Origin: Streptomyces sp. A0642
GTDB lineage: Bacteria; Actinomycetota; Actinomycetes; Streptomycetales; Streptomycetaceae
Assembly: GCF_004795105.1 (NCBI RefSeq)
Contig: NZ_SSBL01000024.1
Span: forward strand, 1 to 64,000
DNA length: 64,000 nucleotides
Direction of reading: 5' to 3'
Below, piece after piece: positions 1 through 8,178 of the stretch. The notes below the pieces were generated by a model. It had not been told where the DNA came from. It made no database searches and was given only the letters and a program-made list of their open reading frames with translations. A program made the translations under genes and the position numbers. The first letter of the stretch is position 1; each line of letters starts with the position of its first letter.

Positions 1-1
1 C

Positions 2-154
2 GCGCTCACCCACCCGCATCTCGTCGGCGTCGCCGCGCAGCTGGTCTCCGGCACCGCGGAGCAGCGCATGTCCTGGGGCATCGCCACCCTGGTCAACGGC
101 ATCCGGGACACCCCGGTACCCGCCGCGGACGTCACCGAGGACGCGCACATCTGA
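2..154 (+). CDS. C-terminal end of a possible TetR-family regulator (partial)
   Basis: An open frame enters from the left edge and stops at TGA 152-154, giving 50 residues. The visible tail is helical and ends in a D/E-rich segment. The motif around MSWGIATLVNGI resembles the last helix of TetR/AcrR ligand-binding domains, but no DNA-binding part is visible. The assignment rests on weak resemblance; the reading frame and stop are clear. A strong hairpin lies about 50 bases downstream and should end its transcript. Confidence 0.4.
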   Translation, partial: ALTHPHLVGVAAQLVSGTAEQRMSWGIATLVNGIRDTPVPAADVTEDAHI

Positions 155-207
155 TCACCGGCCGCCCGCACCGAAACCGGCAGGCGGGCGGGCGCGCAGG
201 CCCCTTC

Positions 208-256
208 GACGCACGCGGCGGCCGGCATCGAGTCGATGCCGGCCGCCGCGTGCGTC
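208..256. terminator. Long perfect hairpin, likely bidirectional terminator
   Basis: Two 24-base arms (208-231 and 233-256) are perfect reverse complements around one central G at 232. The hairpin sits between the rightward partial gene and the leftward GH87 gene, so it can end both transcripts. There is no T run, as is usual for Streptomyces terminators. Confidence 0.75.
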
Positions 257-302
257 CCTCCCTTACCGCGCCCCTCCCTTACCGCGCCCGCCCCTTACCG
301 CG
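256..302. repeat. Three tandem ~16-bp repeats
   Basis: Three consecutive copies of a unit built on CTTACCGCGC lie between the hairpin at 208-256 and the stop of the GH87 gene. The function is unknown; it may be a slippage product. Confidence 0.6.
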
Positions 303-319
303 CGTGCCGGCCCCGTGCC

Positions 320-2389
320 TCACCACCCGCCCGGAGCCGGTGGCGGGACGACCACGGGCCGGTCGTCGCACGTGATCGTGTTGGGCAGCAGCCAGGGGGC
401 GAGCCAGTCCCCGTCGTTGCCGCCCAGGTCCGTGAGGGAGAACTCCGAACCGGTCGCGGGGAAGTGGAAGGACCCGCAGTTGTTGACGCCGACCGCGCCG
501 ACGTGGCGCGCGTCCACGTTCTCGAAGCTCGCCCCGCCCGCCGCGCGGGCGCTCAGCACCGAGGTGCCCGTGCCGTCGACCCTGATGTCCTTGAAGTGGA
601 CGCCCTCGATGTCGTACTGGTCCTTCACGGCCCAGTCGGAGACGAGCATGATCGCGTTGTACGTGCTGTCGAGGTAGTGGTCGCCGGTGACCCGGATGTC
701 GGCCGCGTCGATGCTCTTGTCCAGGGCGAAGACCCACAGCGCGCCGAGCCCGATCTTCCAGTTCAGCTCGTACGTACCGGCGCGCACCGTCGTGTTGTCG
801 TGGAGGTCCAGCTTTCCGGTGAACGGTTCCGCGCCGAAGCGGGAGCCGATGTGCAGGGCGCTGCCCTCTCGGACCGGGTCGGCGACCAGGTTGTTCGACA
901 CGGTGTTGTCGGTGCCGCCGTAGAGCGCGATGCCGTTGGCGAGGACCGGCGTTTGAACGGTGTTGTGGTCGAAGATGTTGCGGGCGTTCGCGGTCTTCTC
1001 CGACCACAGGGCGAGGCCGTCGTCGCCCGAGTTGCGCACGAACGTGTTCGTGACCCGTGAATCGGTGACACCGGTATGGAAGTTGAGGGCGTCGGCGATC
1101 TGGTCGACGATCGTGGTGCCGCTGATCCGCAGGTTCTTCATCGGCCCGTCGAACCACATGCCGACCTTGGTGTGGCTGATGTGCAGCCCCTCGACGGTCG
1201 AGTCGCTCAGCGCGCCGCCGATGCCGTTGACCTGGTCGGTGTCGACGCGTTCGCGTACGTCGCCCTCGATGGCGAAGCCGGACAGGTGGACGTTGCGGCT
1301 GCCGCCGTCGGCGGCGGACTTTCCGTAGAACCCCACGCCGGTGTGGACCGATCCGTCGGCGGCCGGCTGAGCGAGCGTCACCTCGCGGCCCTTGATCTTC
1401 GTGTACCAGTCGCCCGCTCCGGTGATCGTGACGTCGTCGACGACGATGTGCCGGTCCACACGGTACGTACCCGGCGGGATGTACACCTTGAGGTGAGCCC
1501 GCCGGGCGAAGGCGATGGCCTTCTCGATCGCGCCCGCCGCATCGCGCCGACCGGTCGGGTCGGCCCCGAAGGCGAGGACGTCGGCGGCGCGGAGTTCGAC
1601 GTGCGGACGCCCGACGAGCTCCGAGTCCAGCAGGTCGACGACGGTCCACGCGGCCCTGCTCCCGGCGGGGGCGGTGAGCCGTACGGTGTCGCCCGCGCGG
1701 TACGTCCGGCCGAGCAACAGGCGCTGCTCGTCATAGAAGTGGCTGGGCCGGAAGGGCTTGGCGAGGGCCGGTACGGGGGTCGTGGCGGCGGGCACGCAGG
1801 AGCACTCGGTGATCCACCAGTCGGGGTGGAGCAGCCCCGCGCCCGGGTCGTTGGAGAACGGGTACTGGTTGTACAGCCAGGAGAACTGCGAGGTCAGCGT
1901 CATCGTGGAACGCTTCTTGCCGTTCACCGCGACGTCCAGCGGCGCCGTGATCCCGCCGCCGCCCGGTGCGTCCGGGATGCTGTAGCGGACGGTGATCGCG
2001 TTGGCCGCGCTCGGCAGCGTGAACTCGACGTGCTCCCCGGGCTCCAGACGGACCGCCTGCCGGCCGGACGCCTCGGACGGGAGCGTGTACGCGGTGCGGT
2101 CGGGGCCGATGACCGTGCCGTCGGTGGCCGCGTTCTCGGCCTCCTGCTCGGCGAACGCCACCTTCGCGCCCCGGCCCGCGACGAGCGCCGGGTCGAGGGC
2201 GGCCCGGGTGACGACGGGGGCCGGGGCAGGGGGCACCGGGGCAGCGGGGCGAGCCCCCGCGGGCGCACCGGCCATCACCCCGAGGCCGACGGCGGCCGCG
2301 GTCATCGAGGCGACGGCGGCCGCGTACAGCCCCGTTCGCCGCGGTCTTCGCGCACTGGTCGCTCCGTAACCGCTGATCTTCCGTGACAT
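320..2389 (-). CDS. Secreted GH87-like alpha-1,3-glucanase (mutanase/mycodextranase)
   Basis: This 689-residue protein has an Arg-rich N terminus (RRPRR) followed by an Ala-rich hydrophobic signal segment (about residues 20-45), so it is probably exported. Residues about 80-260 form a carbohydrate-binding-like beta region beginning EQEAENA. Residues about 275-660 are a right-handed parallel beta-helix with an N-terminal cap (DVLAFGADPTGRRDAAGAI) and the segments VNGIGGALSDSTVEGLHI, DGPMKNL, NSGDDGLALW and LANGIALYGGTDN. These match my memory of GH87 alpha-1,3-glucanases, whose catalytic Asp residues lie in the GDDG region. The likely substrate is fungal or biofilm alpha-1,3-glucan outside the cell. 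ATG at 2389 was chosen because it precedes the signal peptide directly. The gene stands alone. Other beta-helix polysaccharidases are the main alternative. Confidence 0.75.
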   Translation of the reverse strand: MSRKISGYGATSARRPRRTGLYAAAVASMTAAAVGLGVMAGAPAGARPAAPVPPAPAPVVTRAALDPALVAGRGAKVAFAEQEAENAATDGTVIGPDRTAYTLPSEASGRQAVRLEPGEHVEFTLPSAANAITVRYSIPDAPGGGGITAPLDVAVNGKKRSTMTLTSQFSWLYNQYPFSNDPGAGLLHPDWWITECSCVPAATTPVPALAKPFRPSHFYDEQRLLLGRTYRAGDTVRLTAPAGSRAAWTVVDLLDSELVGRPHVELRAADVLAFGADPTGRRDAAGAIEKAIAFARRAHLKVYIPPGTYRVDRHIVVDDVTITGAGDWYTKIKGREVTLAQPAADGSVHTGVGFYGKSAADGGSRNVHLSGFAIEGDVRERVDTDQVNGIGGALSDSTVEGLHISHTKVGMWFDGPMKNLRISGTTIVDQIADALNFHTGVTDSRVTNTFVRNSGDDGLALWSEKTANARNIFDHNTVQTPVLANGIALYGGTDNTVSNNLVADPVREGSALHIGSRFGAEPFTGKLDLHDNTTVRAGTYELNWKIGLGALWVFALDKSIDAADIRVTGDHYLDSTYNAIMLVSDWAVKDQYDIEGVHFKDIRVDGTGTSVLSARAAGGASFENVDARHVGAVGVNNCGSFHFPATGSEFSLTDLGGNDGDWLAPWLLPNTITCDDRPVVVPPPAPGGW

Positions 2390-2700
2390 CGCGGGCTCGT
2401 TTCTCTGAGGCGGTCCGAGGAGGTCCGAGGAGACCTGAAGAGCTCTGAGGAGGGGGCGAGGAGACCGGGGCGTCCGGGTGAGGCGGCCGCCGAGAAGGTG
2501 AGGCGACAGTAGGACGCGCACGACATGCCCCACAAGAGTTCTGCGAGCAGATTTCGAGAGACTGACGAATAACTGCGCTGCCTCATCGTCTTTTTGCGTC
2601 CAGCAGCGGCGTCATTGCGGCAGTCCGCCAGGGAGGGGCCGCACGGAAACCCGTGATCCGGGCAGGGTTGCACCAAGGAGCGACGTGCGGACGTAATCGG
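2390..2700. other. Intergenic region upstream of the GH87 gene
   Basis: These 311 bases separate the GH87 start from the ArsR stop. Near 2408-2460 there are short GA-rich direct repeats (ggtccgagga, twice in a row). No convincing promoter, operator or gene was found. The region must carry the GH87 promoter, reading leftward. Confidence 0.5.
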
Positions 2701-3144
2701 CTACCGCTGAGCCGGGGTCTGCACCGGGCCCTGGGCCGCGGCCCGCGCCGGGGCCTGGGACCGGGCGGGCCCGGAGGCGGACTCCCCGGACGGGGTGTCG
2801 CGCAGACCGAGCCGCAGGTGCTCGACGTGGAAGAGGGCCTGCCCCAGAAGTTCGGCGACATGGTTGTCGTACAGGGCGTAGACGATCGAGCGGCCCCGGC
2901 GCTCTCCGGTGACGAGTCCCAGGTTGCGCAGCAGGCGGAGCTGGTGGGAGCAGGCGGAGGCTTCCATGCCCACGGCCTCGGCGAGGTCGCCGACCGAGCA
3001 GGGCCCCTCCTGGAGCCGGGCCAGGATGTACAGCCGCGAAGGGGTGGCCAGGGCCTGAAGGGTGGCGGCGACGTCGGTGGCGCCCGCCGCGTCCAGGCGC
3101 TCGCGGGGCGTGGCGTGGTGCGTGTCGTCGACTCCGTGACCCAT
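2701..3144 (-). CDS. ArsR/SmtB-family metal-sensing repressor
   Basis: A 147-residue winged-helix protein. The core spans about residues 18-100 (ATLQALATPSRLYILARL, then CSVGDLAEAVGMEASACSHQ as the recognition helix, then the GERRGRSIVYAL wing). A possible metal ligand is Cys in the ACSHQ helix, and HVEHLRL carries two His. The C-terminal tail (about 45 residues) is Ala/Pro/Gln-rich and low complexity. ATG 3144 was preferred to ATG 3153 because AGGATGG lies at good spacing only for 3144. The gene is divergent from a P1B-4 ATPase and the two share an inverted-repeat operator, so the likely role is metal-responsive repression of the efflux pump and of itself, as for NmtR/CmtR-type sensors. Confidence 0.88.
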   Translation of the reverse strand: MGHGVDDTHHATPRERLDAAGATDVAATLQALATPSRLYILARLQEGPCSVGDLAEAVGMEASACSHQLRLLRNLGLVTGERRGRSIVYALYDNHVAELLGQALFHVEHLRLGLRDTPSGESASGPARSQAPARAAAQGPVQTPAQR

Positions 3145-3167
3145 GATGTCCATCCTACCGGCGACAC

Positions 3168-3183
3168 CTGAAAACCTGTTCAG
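3168..3183. promoter_or_regulatory. Inverted-repeat operator for the ArsR regulator
   Basis: CTGAA-(6)-TTCAG is an inverted repeat in the divergent promoter region. It lies about 25 bases upstream of the regulator start and 55 bases upstream of the ATPase start. ArsR/SmtB operators are typically short imperfect inverted repeats with TGAA/TTCA cores. Binding is inferred. Confidence 0.55.
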
Positions 3184-3238
3184 ATGTTCCTGTACGGTGG
3201 ACGCGTTGCCGCCCTCCGCCCGAAGAGGTTGCCCTGCC

Positions 3239-5230
3239 ATGCCTTCCGACCTGCTCCAGCGGCCCGAAAGGGCTGCTCCGGCCGCCGCACCCACGGCTCC
3301 GAGGCGGCGCACCCGGGTCTTCGCCCTCCCCGAGGCCCGCTGGGCCACGGCGGCGCTGGCGCTGTTCCTGCTCGCGCTGCCCCTCCAGCTGACCGGCGCA
3401 CCCGGCTGGGCCTGGGGCCCGCTGTACGCCGCCGCCTATGTCACCGGCGGGTGGGAGCCGGCCTGGGCCGGGCTCGGGGCGCTGCGGGAGAAGACCCTGG
3501 ATGTGGACCTGCTGATGATCGTGGCCGCGCTCGGGGCGGCGTCGATCGGGCAGGTGATGGACGGTGCGCTGCTGATCGTCATCTTCGCCACCTCCGGGGC
3601 GCTGGAGGCGCTGGCCACCGCCCGCACCCAGGACGCGGTGCGCGGTCTGCTCGACCTCGCGCCCGCCACGGCCACCCGGCTGGCCGACGACGGGAGCGAG
3701 TCGACCGTGCCCACCGGGGAGCTGGCGGTCGGCGACACCGTCCTCGTCCGCCCCGGCGAGCGGGTCGGTGCGGACGGCCACGTCCTCACCGGGACCAGCG
3801 AGGTGGACCAGGCCACCATCACCGGGGAACCGCTGCCCGTCGCGAAGGAGGCCGGGGACGAGGTCTTCGCCGGCACGCTCAACGGCACGGGAGCGCTGCG
3901 GGTGAGGGTCGGACGGGACCCGTCGGACTCGGTGATCGCGCGGATCGTGGCCATGGTCGAGGAGGCTTCCGGGACCAAGGCGCCCACGCAGCTGTTCATC
4001 GAGAAGGTCGAGCAGCGGTACAGCCTGGGCATGGTCGTCGCGACCCTGGCGGTCTTCCTGTTCCCGCTCGCGTTCGGCGCGGACCTGACCGGCTCGCTGC
4101 TGAGGGCGATGACCTTCATGATCGTGGCCTCGCCGTGTGCGGTGGTCCTGGCGACGATGCCGCCGCTGCTGTCGGCGATCGCCAATGCCGGACGTCACGG
4201 GGTCCTGGTGAAGTCCGCCGTGGTCATGGAGCGTCTCGGGCAGGTCGACGCGGTGGCCCTGGACAAGACCGGCACCCTCACCGAGGGGATCCCCCGCGTC
4301 ACGGATATCCGCCCCCTGGACGGCTCCCGGCTGACCGAGGACGCGTTGCTGGCGCTGGCGGCCGCCGCCGAGCACCCCAGCGAGCACCCCTTGGCGCGCG
4401 CCGTCGTGGACGCCGCCCGCGCCCGGGGCCTGGTCCTCGCCGACGCGCGCGACTTCACCTCCACGCCCGGCGTCGGGGTCACCGCGACCGTCGACGGCCA
4501 CCGGATCACGGTCGGCACGCCCGCCCGCCTGCCCGGCAGCCGGGACGGGAGGGGCGACGCCACCACGGCCCGCGTCGCGGCAGAGCTGGAGGACAGCGGC
4601 CGCACGGCCGTCCTGGTGCTGCGCGGCGACTCCCCCATCGGCGTCCTCGGCCTCGCCGACCGGCTGCGGCCCGACGCCGCCGCAACCACCGCGGCGCTGA
4701 CCACCCTGACCGGCAGCGCCCCGATCCTGGTGACGGGCGACAACCCCCGCGCCGCCGCCCGCCTGGCCGCCGAGGCCGGCATCACCCGTGACCACGTCCA
4801 CGCCGGCCTCCTGCCCCAGGACAAGGTCGAAGCCGTGCGGCGTCTGGAGGGCCGAGGGCGCAAGGTGCTGTTCCTCGGGGACGGCGTCAACGACGCCCCC
4901 GCCCTGGCCGCCGCCCACACCGGCATCGCCCTGGGCAGAGCCGGCTCGGACCTCGCGCTGGAGACCGCGGACGCCGTCATCGTCCGCGACGAACTCGCCA
5001 CCGTCCCCACCGTGATCGCCCTCTCGCGGGCGGCCCGCCGCCTGGTGGTGCAGAACCTGGCCGTCGCCGCGGCGTTCATCTCCGGGCTCGTCGTCTGGGA
5101 CCTGGCGGGCCACCTGCCGCTGCCCCTCGGCGTGCTCGGCCACGAGGGGTCGACCGTCATCGTCGGCCTCAACGGCCTGCGCCTGTTGCGCGATGCCGCC
5201 TGGAACCGCGCCGCGCAGGACATCCGGTGA
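3239..5230 (+). CDS. P1B-4-type heavy-metal efflux ATPase (CtpD/CtpJ/CoaT-like)
   Basis: This 663-residue inner-membrane pump hydrolyses ATP to export transition metal. Visible landmarks are the actuator motif TGEP (about 195), the transmembrane motif SPC (S298-C300) in place of CPC, the phosphorylation site DKTGTLT (D342), the HP motif EHPSEHP, the hinge GDGVNDAP (D548), and HEGST (H635) in the last helix. SPC together with HEGST defines the P1B-4 group, linked to Co2+, Ni2+, Fe2+ or Zn2+ export. There is no N-terminal heavy-metal-binding domain, only a short Pro/Arg-rich tail, as usual for this group. ATG 3239 follows GAAGAGG. It is divergent from the ArsR gene and overlaps the next gene by four bases, so expression is probably metal-induced. 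The actual metal cannot be read from sequence. Confidence 0.92.
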   Translation: MPSDLLQRPERAAPAAAPTAPRRRTRVFALPEARWATAALALFLLALPLQLTGAPGWAWGPLYAAAYVTGGWEPAWAGLGALREKTLDVDLLMIVAALGAASIGQVMDGALLIVIFATSGALEALATARTQDAVRGLLDLAPATATRLADDGSESTVPTGELAVGDTVLVRPGERVGADGHVLTGTSEVDQATITGEPLPVAKEAGDEVFAGTLNGTGALRVRVGRDPSDSVIARIVAMVEEASGTKAPTQLFIEKVEQRYSLGMVVATLAVFLFPLAFGADLTGSLLRAMTFMIVASPCAVVLATMPPLLSAIANAGRHGVLVKSAVVMERLGQVDAVALDKTGTLTEGIPRVTDIRPLDGSRLTEDALLALAAAAEHPSEHPLARAVVDAARARGLVLADARDFTSTPGVGVTATVDGHRITVGTPARLPGSRDGRGDATTARVAAELEDSGRTAVLVLRGDSPIGVLGLADRLRPDAAATTAALTTLTGSAPILVTGDNPRAAARLAAEAGITRDHVHAGLLPQDKVEAVRRLEGRGRKVLFLGDGVNDAPALAAAHTGIALGRAGSDLALETADAVIVRDELATVPTVIALSRAARRLVVQNLAVAAAFISGLVVWDLAGHLPLPLGVLGHEGSTVIVGLNGLRLLRDAAWNRAAQDIR

Positions 5231-5649
5231 GCCGCCGCACCAGGAAGGCAGCCTCCGGGAAGGCCACCTCCACGCCGCAAGCGCCCCGGCCCACCGTCAC
5301 CGTCTGTCGCGGCTGCTGCTGCGGCACCCCGGAGAAGGTGCCGCACCTGGACCACGAAGCCCAGCTCGCCGACCTGCGCACCCTGCTGGCCGGGGTCGCG
5401 ATGGTCCGTCGGACCGACTGCCTGGACGCGTGCGAGCGCGCCAACGTCGTCGTGATCCAGCCGTCCGCCGAAGGCCGCAGGGCCGGGGGACGCCCGGTCT
5501 GGCTCGGGCAGGTCAACGACCCCGACGCCGCCGCCGACATCGCCGCCTGGGTCCGAAACGGCGGCCCCGGCCTCGCCGAGCCGCCCGACGTCCTCGACCT
5601 GTACACGTTCGCCCCCTCCCGACGCGTCCGCCACGAGCTCGAGGACTGA
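5227..5649 (+). CDS. (2Fe-2S) ferredoxin-like small protein
   Basis: A 140-residue protein with a thioredoxin-like [2Fe-2S] ferredoxin pattern: CRGCCCG near residue 27 and DCLDAC near residue 65. Between and after them lie ordinary alpha/beta segments (VVVIQPSAEGRR, WLGQVN). Its GTG start overlaps the ATPase stop (GTGA), so it is translationally coupled to the metal pump. A role in metal handling or redox support of the efflux system is inferred only from this coupling. The extra Cys (CCC) could bind metal directly. Confidence 0.72.
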   Translation: MSRRTRKAASGKATSTPQAPRPTVTVCRGCCCGTPEKVPHLDHEAQLADLRTLLAGVAMVRRTDCLDACERANVVVIQPSAEGRRAGGRPVWLGQVNDPDAAADIAAWVRNGGPGLAEPPDVLDLYTFAPSRRVRHELED

Positions 5650-5666
5650 CCGCACCCCTTTCCGCG

Positions 5667-5909
5667 TCACCGAGGCAGCTGCCCCTCCCGGTTGACCTCC
5701 GTCACCCTCGCCCGCAGGACGAGCCCCGGCGGCGCCGGACTGACCCGGTCGGGCGGGCAGTCCCACTCCGCGCCGCCGCCGGGTGGCCGCAGCTGCACGT
5801 ACGGGCCGACCCGCCCCATCACCCGGCCCACCCGCCCGTCCCGCTCATCGACCGCGAAGGAACCGGGCTCCGGCGTACACGCCTCCAGCCCACCGGCGTC
5901 AGCCACCAT
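5667..5909 (-). CDS. Conserved small Streptomyces protein (whiJ-type locus)
   Basis: An 80-residue protein with a compact beta-rich look: FAVDERDGRVGRVMGRVGPYVQL, then GGGAEWDCPPDRV. It resembles small proteins commonly encoded beside XRE/DUF5753 and DUF397 genes in Streptomyces. Its start overlaps the end of the upstream gene by 11 bases, so the two form one transcript. The biochemical function is unknown. Confidence 0.62.
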   Translation of the reverse strand: MVADAGGLEACTPEPGSFAVDERDGRVGRVMGRVGPYVQLRPPGGGAEWDCPPDRVSPAPPGLVLRARVTEVNREGQLPR

Positions 5910-6141
5910 GCCCCGCCGCCTTGCCTTCGAGCACCTGGGTCAGCCGCAGAGCCGTATCGAGGTTGCAGCGGCCCAGGTCAAGGAGCACGACGGGATCGTC
6001 GCCCGCGAACGAGACCGGGTCGAGCCGCAGCGACGGCAGCACGATCCCCACCCCCGCGAACCCTCCCCGCAACCGCGCCACCAGCTCCTCGGCCTCCCGC
6101 ACCCTGCCCGCTACCGCTTTGCGCCGCTCCGTAGTCGTCAT
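5899..6141 (-). CDS. Conserved small Streptomyces protein (partner of the gene at 5667-5909)
   Basis: An 80-residue protein. A helical N-terminal half (ERRKAVAGRVREAEELVARLRGG) is followed by the LPSLRLDPVSFAGDDPVVLLDLGRCNLDTA segment characteristic of a small Streptomyces family of unknown function. ATG 6141 follows a GGAAGGA ribosome-binding site. It is divergent from the XRE/DUF5753 gene, with which such pairs usually co-occur, suggesting a shared developmental regulatory locus. Function not known. Confidence 0.62.
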   Translation of the reverse strand: MTTTERRKAVAGRVREAEELVARLRGGFAGVGIVLPSLRLDPVSFAGDDPVVLLDLGRCNLDTALRLTQVLEGKAAGHGG

Positions 6142-6254
6142 GATCCATTCCTTCCACTCTGCGTAGTGTCAATGCATACCCAGCGTGGTCAATATCTCGT
6201 TAGCCTGGAAGAGGTGCCGTTCCAACAACCGCACGTGTGCCACAGGGAGTTGTC

Positions 6255-7072
6255 ATGCCAGGTCCCAGAAAGCTCGACCCCTCCTCCTCTCCGCGCGCCC
6301 TTCTCGGCGCGGAACTCCGCCACCTAAGGGAGGACGCGGGCCTCTCCCAGGCCGAACTCGGCGCCCCGCTCTTCGTCAGCGGCTCGTTCATCGGGCAGCT
6401 GGAGTCCGGCGGATGCAGATGGACCAGGCGGAGAAGTTCGACGAGATCCTGGGCGCGGACGGCTTCTTCGTACGGAACTGCGCGGCGCTGAAGACGTCGA
6501 AGTACCCGGAACACTTCGCGGAGGCCGCCGAGGCCATTTGGGAGTACGCGCCTCAGCTCATCCCGGGGCTTTTGCAGACGGAGGCGTATGCGCGGGCGGT
6601 GTTCCGGGCGTACCAGCCGACAGCAGTGGAGAGCGCGATCGACGAGTTGGTGACGACCCGTCTGGAACGTGCCCGGATCCTCACCGATCCAACATCCCCA
6701 CTGTTGTGGGTGGTGCTGGAGGAGGCGGTGTTACGCCGAGTGGTGGCGGGGCCGCAGGCAATGGCGGCGGCGCTCCGGCATATCGCGGGCCTGGTCAGAC
6801 AGCGCCGGATCATCGCGCAGATTCTGCCATTCTCGGAGGGCGCTCACATGGCTCTGGAAGGGCCACTCAAGCTGATGGCGTTCCCGGACGCTCCCCCACT
6901 CGCGTACCTCCAGGGCTTGGGCACCGGACAGTTGCAGGACGATCCGGCCACAGTCGGCCAATACGAACTGACCTACGATTTACTGACAGCCAGTGCGTGC
7001 TCCCCGGCAGCATCCCTGGCCTTGATCGAATCGGTGGCGGAGGGTTACGACCATGAAACTCAGCAGCTCTGA
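6255..7072 (+). pseudogene. XRE/DUF5753 regulator interrupted by a frameshift
   Basis: The N-terminal helix-turn-helix (LLGAELRHLREDAGLSQAEL, LFVSGSFIGQLESG) starts at ATG 6255 after AGGGAG. The remainder (MQMDQAEKFDEILG onward, with the DUF5753 segments YAPQLIPGLLQTEAYAR and GPLKLMAFPDAPPL) is in another frame. In intact relatives the HTH helix LESG runs straight into RMQ, so the break lies near 6405-6415 and looks like loss of one base. The HTH frame alone closes at 6491 (79 residues). The DUF5753 part could start at ATG 6413 but would lack DNA binding. Two TTA codons (6731, 6980) sit in the DUF5753 part. Family members regulate development. A sequencing error cannot be excluded. Confidence 0.75.
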
Positions 7073-7316
7073 CTACGACCTTTCTACGGCGATCTGGCAC
7101 AAGTCCTCGCACAGCGGCGGCGACGGCGGCGACTGCCTGGAGATGGGCACCTGGCGCAAGTCCACGTACAGCGGCGGAAGCGGCGGGGACTGCCTCGAAG
7201 TCCTCGACGGCGTGCCTGAGATCGTCCCCGTCCGCGACTCCAAGGTGACGGACGGCCCGGCGCTGGTGTTCCGCGCGGCGGCCTGGTCGACGTTCGTGGC
7301 CGGGCTGAAGAAGTAG
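7053..7316 (+). CDS. DUF397 protein with a duplicated motif
   Basis: An 87-residue DUF397 protein. The core motif W-(H/R)-K-S-(S/T)-(H/Y)-S-G-G followed by GGDCLE occurs twice (about residues 15-30 and 34-50), whereas most family members carry it once. The C-terminal half (VPVRDSK, GPALVFRAAAWSTFV) is standard. It overlaps the 3' end of the DUF5753 frame by 20 bases. DUF397 proteins are small partners of XRE/DUF5753 regulators in Streptomyces (whiJ/bldB-type loci); the molecular role is not settled. Confidence 0.85.
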   Translation: MKLSSSDYDLSTAIWHKSSHSGGDGGDCLEMGTWRKSTYSGGSGGDCLEVLDGVPEIVPVRDSKVTDGPALVFRAAAWSTFVAGLKK

Positions 7317-7515
7317 ACGCGCCCACCCTCCTCGGAGCTCGAGCGTCGGCACCCTGCTGTCGGACCCCTGTCACTACAGACGCACCTCCGCCGACCCTGA
7401 TGAGGCCTGCCGATCGCATAAGCTCGGCTTGAACCAAGTCGCCTATACCGCAAGGCGGTTGCCCACCCAGTCGCCGCTGGGGGAGACTACTGGTGAGCCG
7501 AAAGCAGGTGCGCCC

Positions 7516-7932
7516 GTGCCAGCAGCCGAACCGGAGAACGTCGCCTGGATGAGCGAGAGGCAGCTGGCCCGAGCCTGGCCGACCATCCGGGCGACGTGCC
7601 TGGACGCCACCGCGAGGGCCAACGGCGTCCGCAACAACCACCACGTGTCACACTCCACGTGGGGCGAGCTCAGATGGCGCGGCTACCACCCCGCAGACGT
7701 CGCCCGGGTGGCAGCGGCGATCGCCGACGGCACCGCGGAGCTCCAGCCGCACTGGCGCAACGACACCCCCGAGGCCAAGTTGCTCGATAAGCGCCTCCGC
7801 AGGGAGAACCTGCCCGGCGCCATCGGGTGCGCCCTGCTCGTCGCGATCGGGGTGGCGATCGTCGTCACTTTCCTGGTTCTCACCTGGAACGCCTCCGGAT
7901 CTGGTTCGTCTTCGCCCTCCTACTGGCACTGA
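7516..7932 (+). CDS. Hypothetical protein with a C-terminal membrane anchor
   Basis: About 138 residues from GTG 7516 (AGCAGG upstream); a TTG at 7429 in the same frame would add 29 residues. The soluble part (WMSERQLARAWPTIRATCLDATARANG, GELRWRGYHPADVARVAAAIADG) is helical. Residues about 100-125 (IGCALLVAIGVAIVVTFLVL) form one transmembrane helix, followed by a short Ser-rich tail. I do not recognise the family. Orientation suggests a tail-anchored protein facing the cytoplasm. It stands alone. Confidence 0.55.
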   Translation: MPAAEPENVAWMSERQLARAWPTIRATCLDATARANGVRNNHHVSHSTWGELRWRGYHPADVARVAAAIADGTAELQPHWRNDTPEAKLLDKRLRRENLPGAIGCALLVAIGVAIVVTFLVLTWNASGSGSSSPSYWH

Positions 7933-8178
7933 CCCGCTCGCGCTCCCGCCGAGGCCCGTCATCGCTCGGGGCTCAAGTGTCGAGATCCGAGCGCTCTTTC
8001 AGCGGAATGGATGGCGGGATTGATTCCCACCCACCCTCCCTGCCTGGCGGGTTGACTTTTCGCGACCGACTTGCGACGGAGGGTAGCGACGCTCTAGCGT
8101 CAGCCTCGACACGACGGCCCCCGCCGGTGCGCAAACACCGAGCAGGGGCCTGACCACGACGATCGAAAGAGCGATCTC

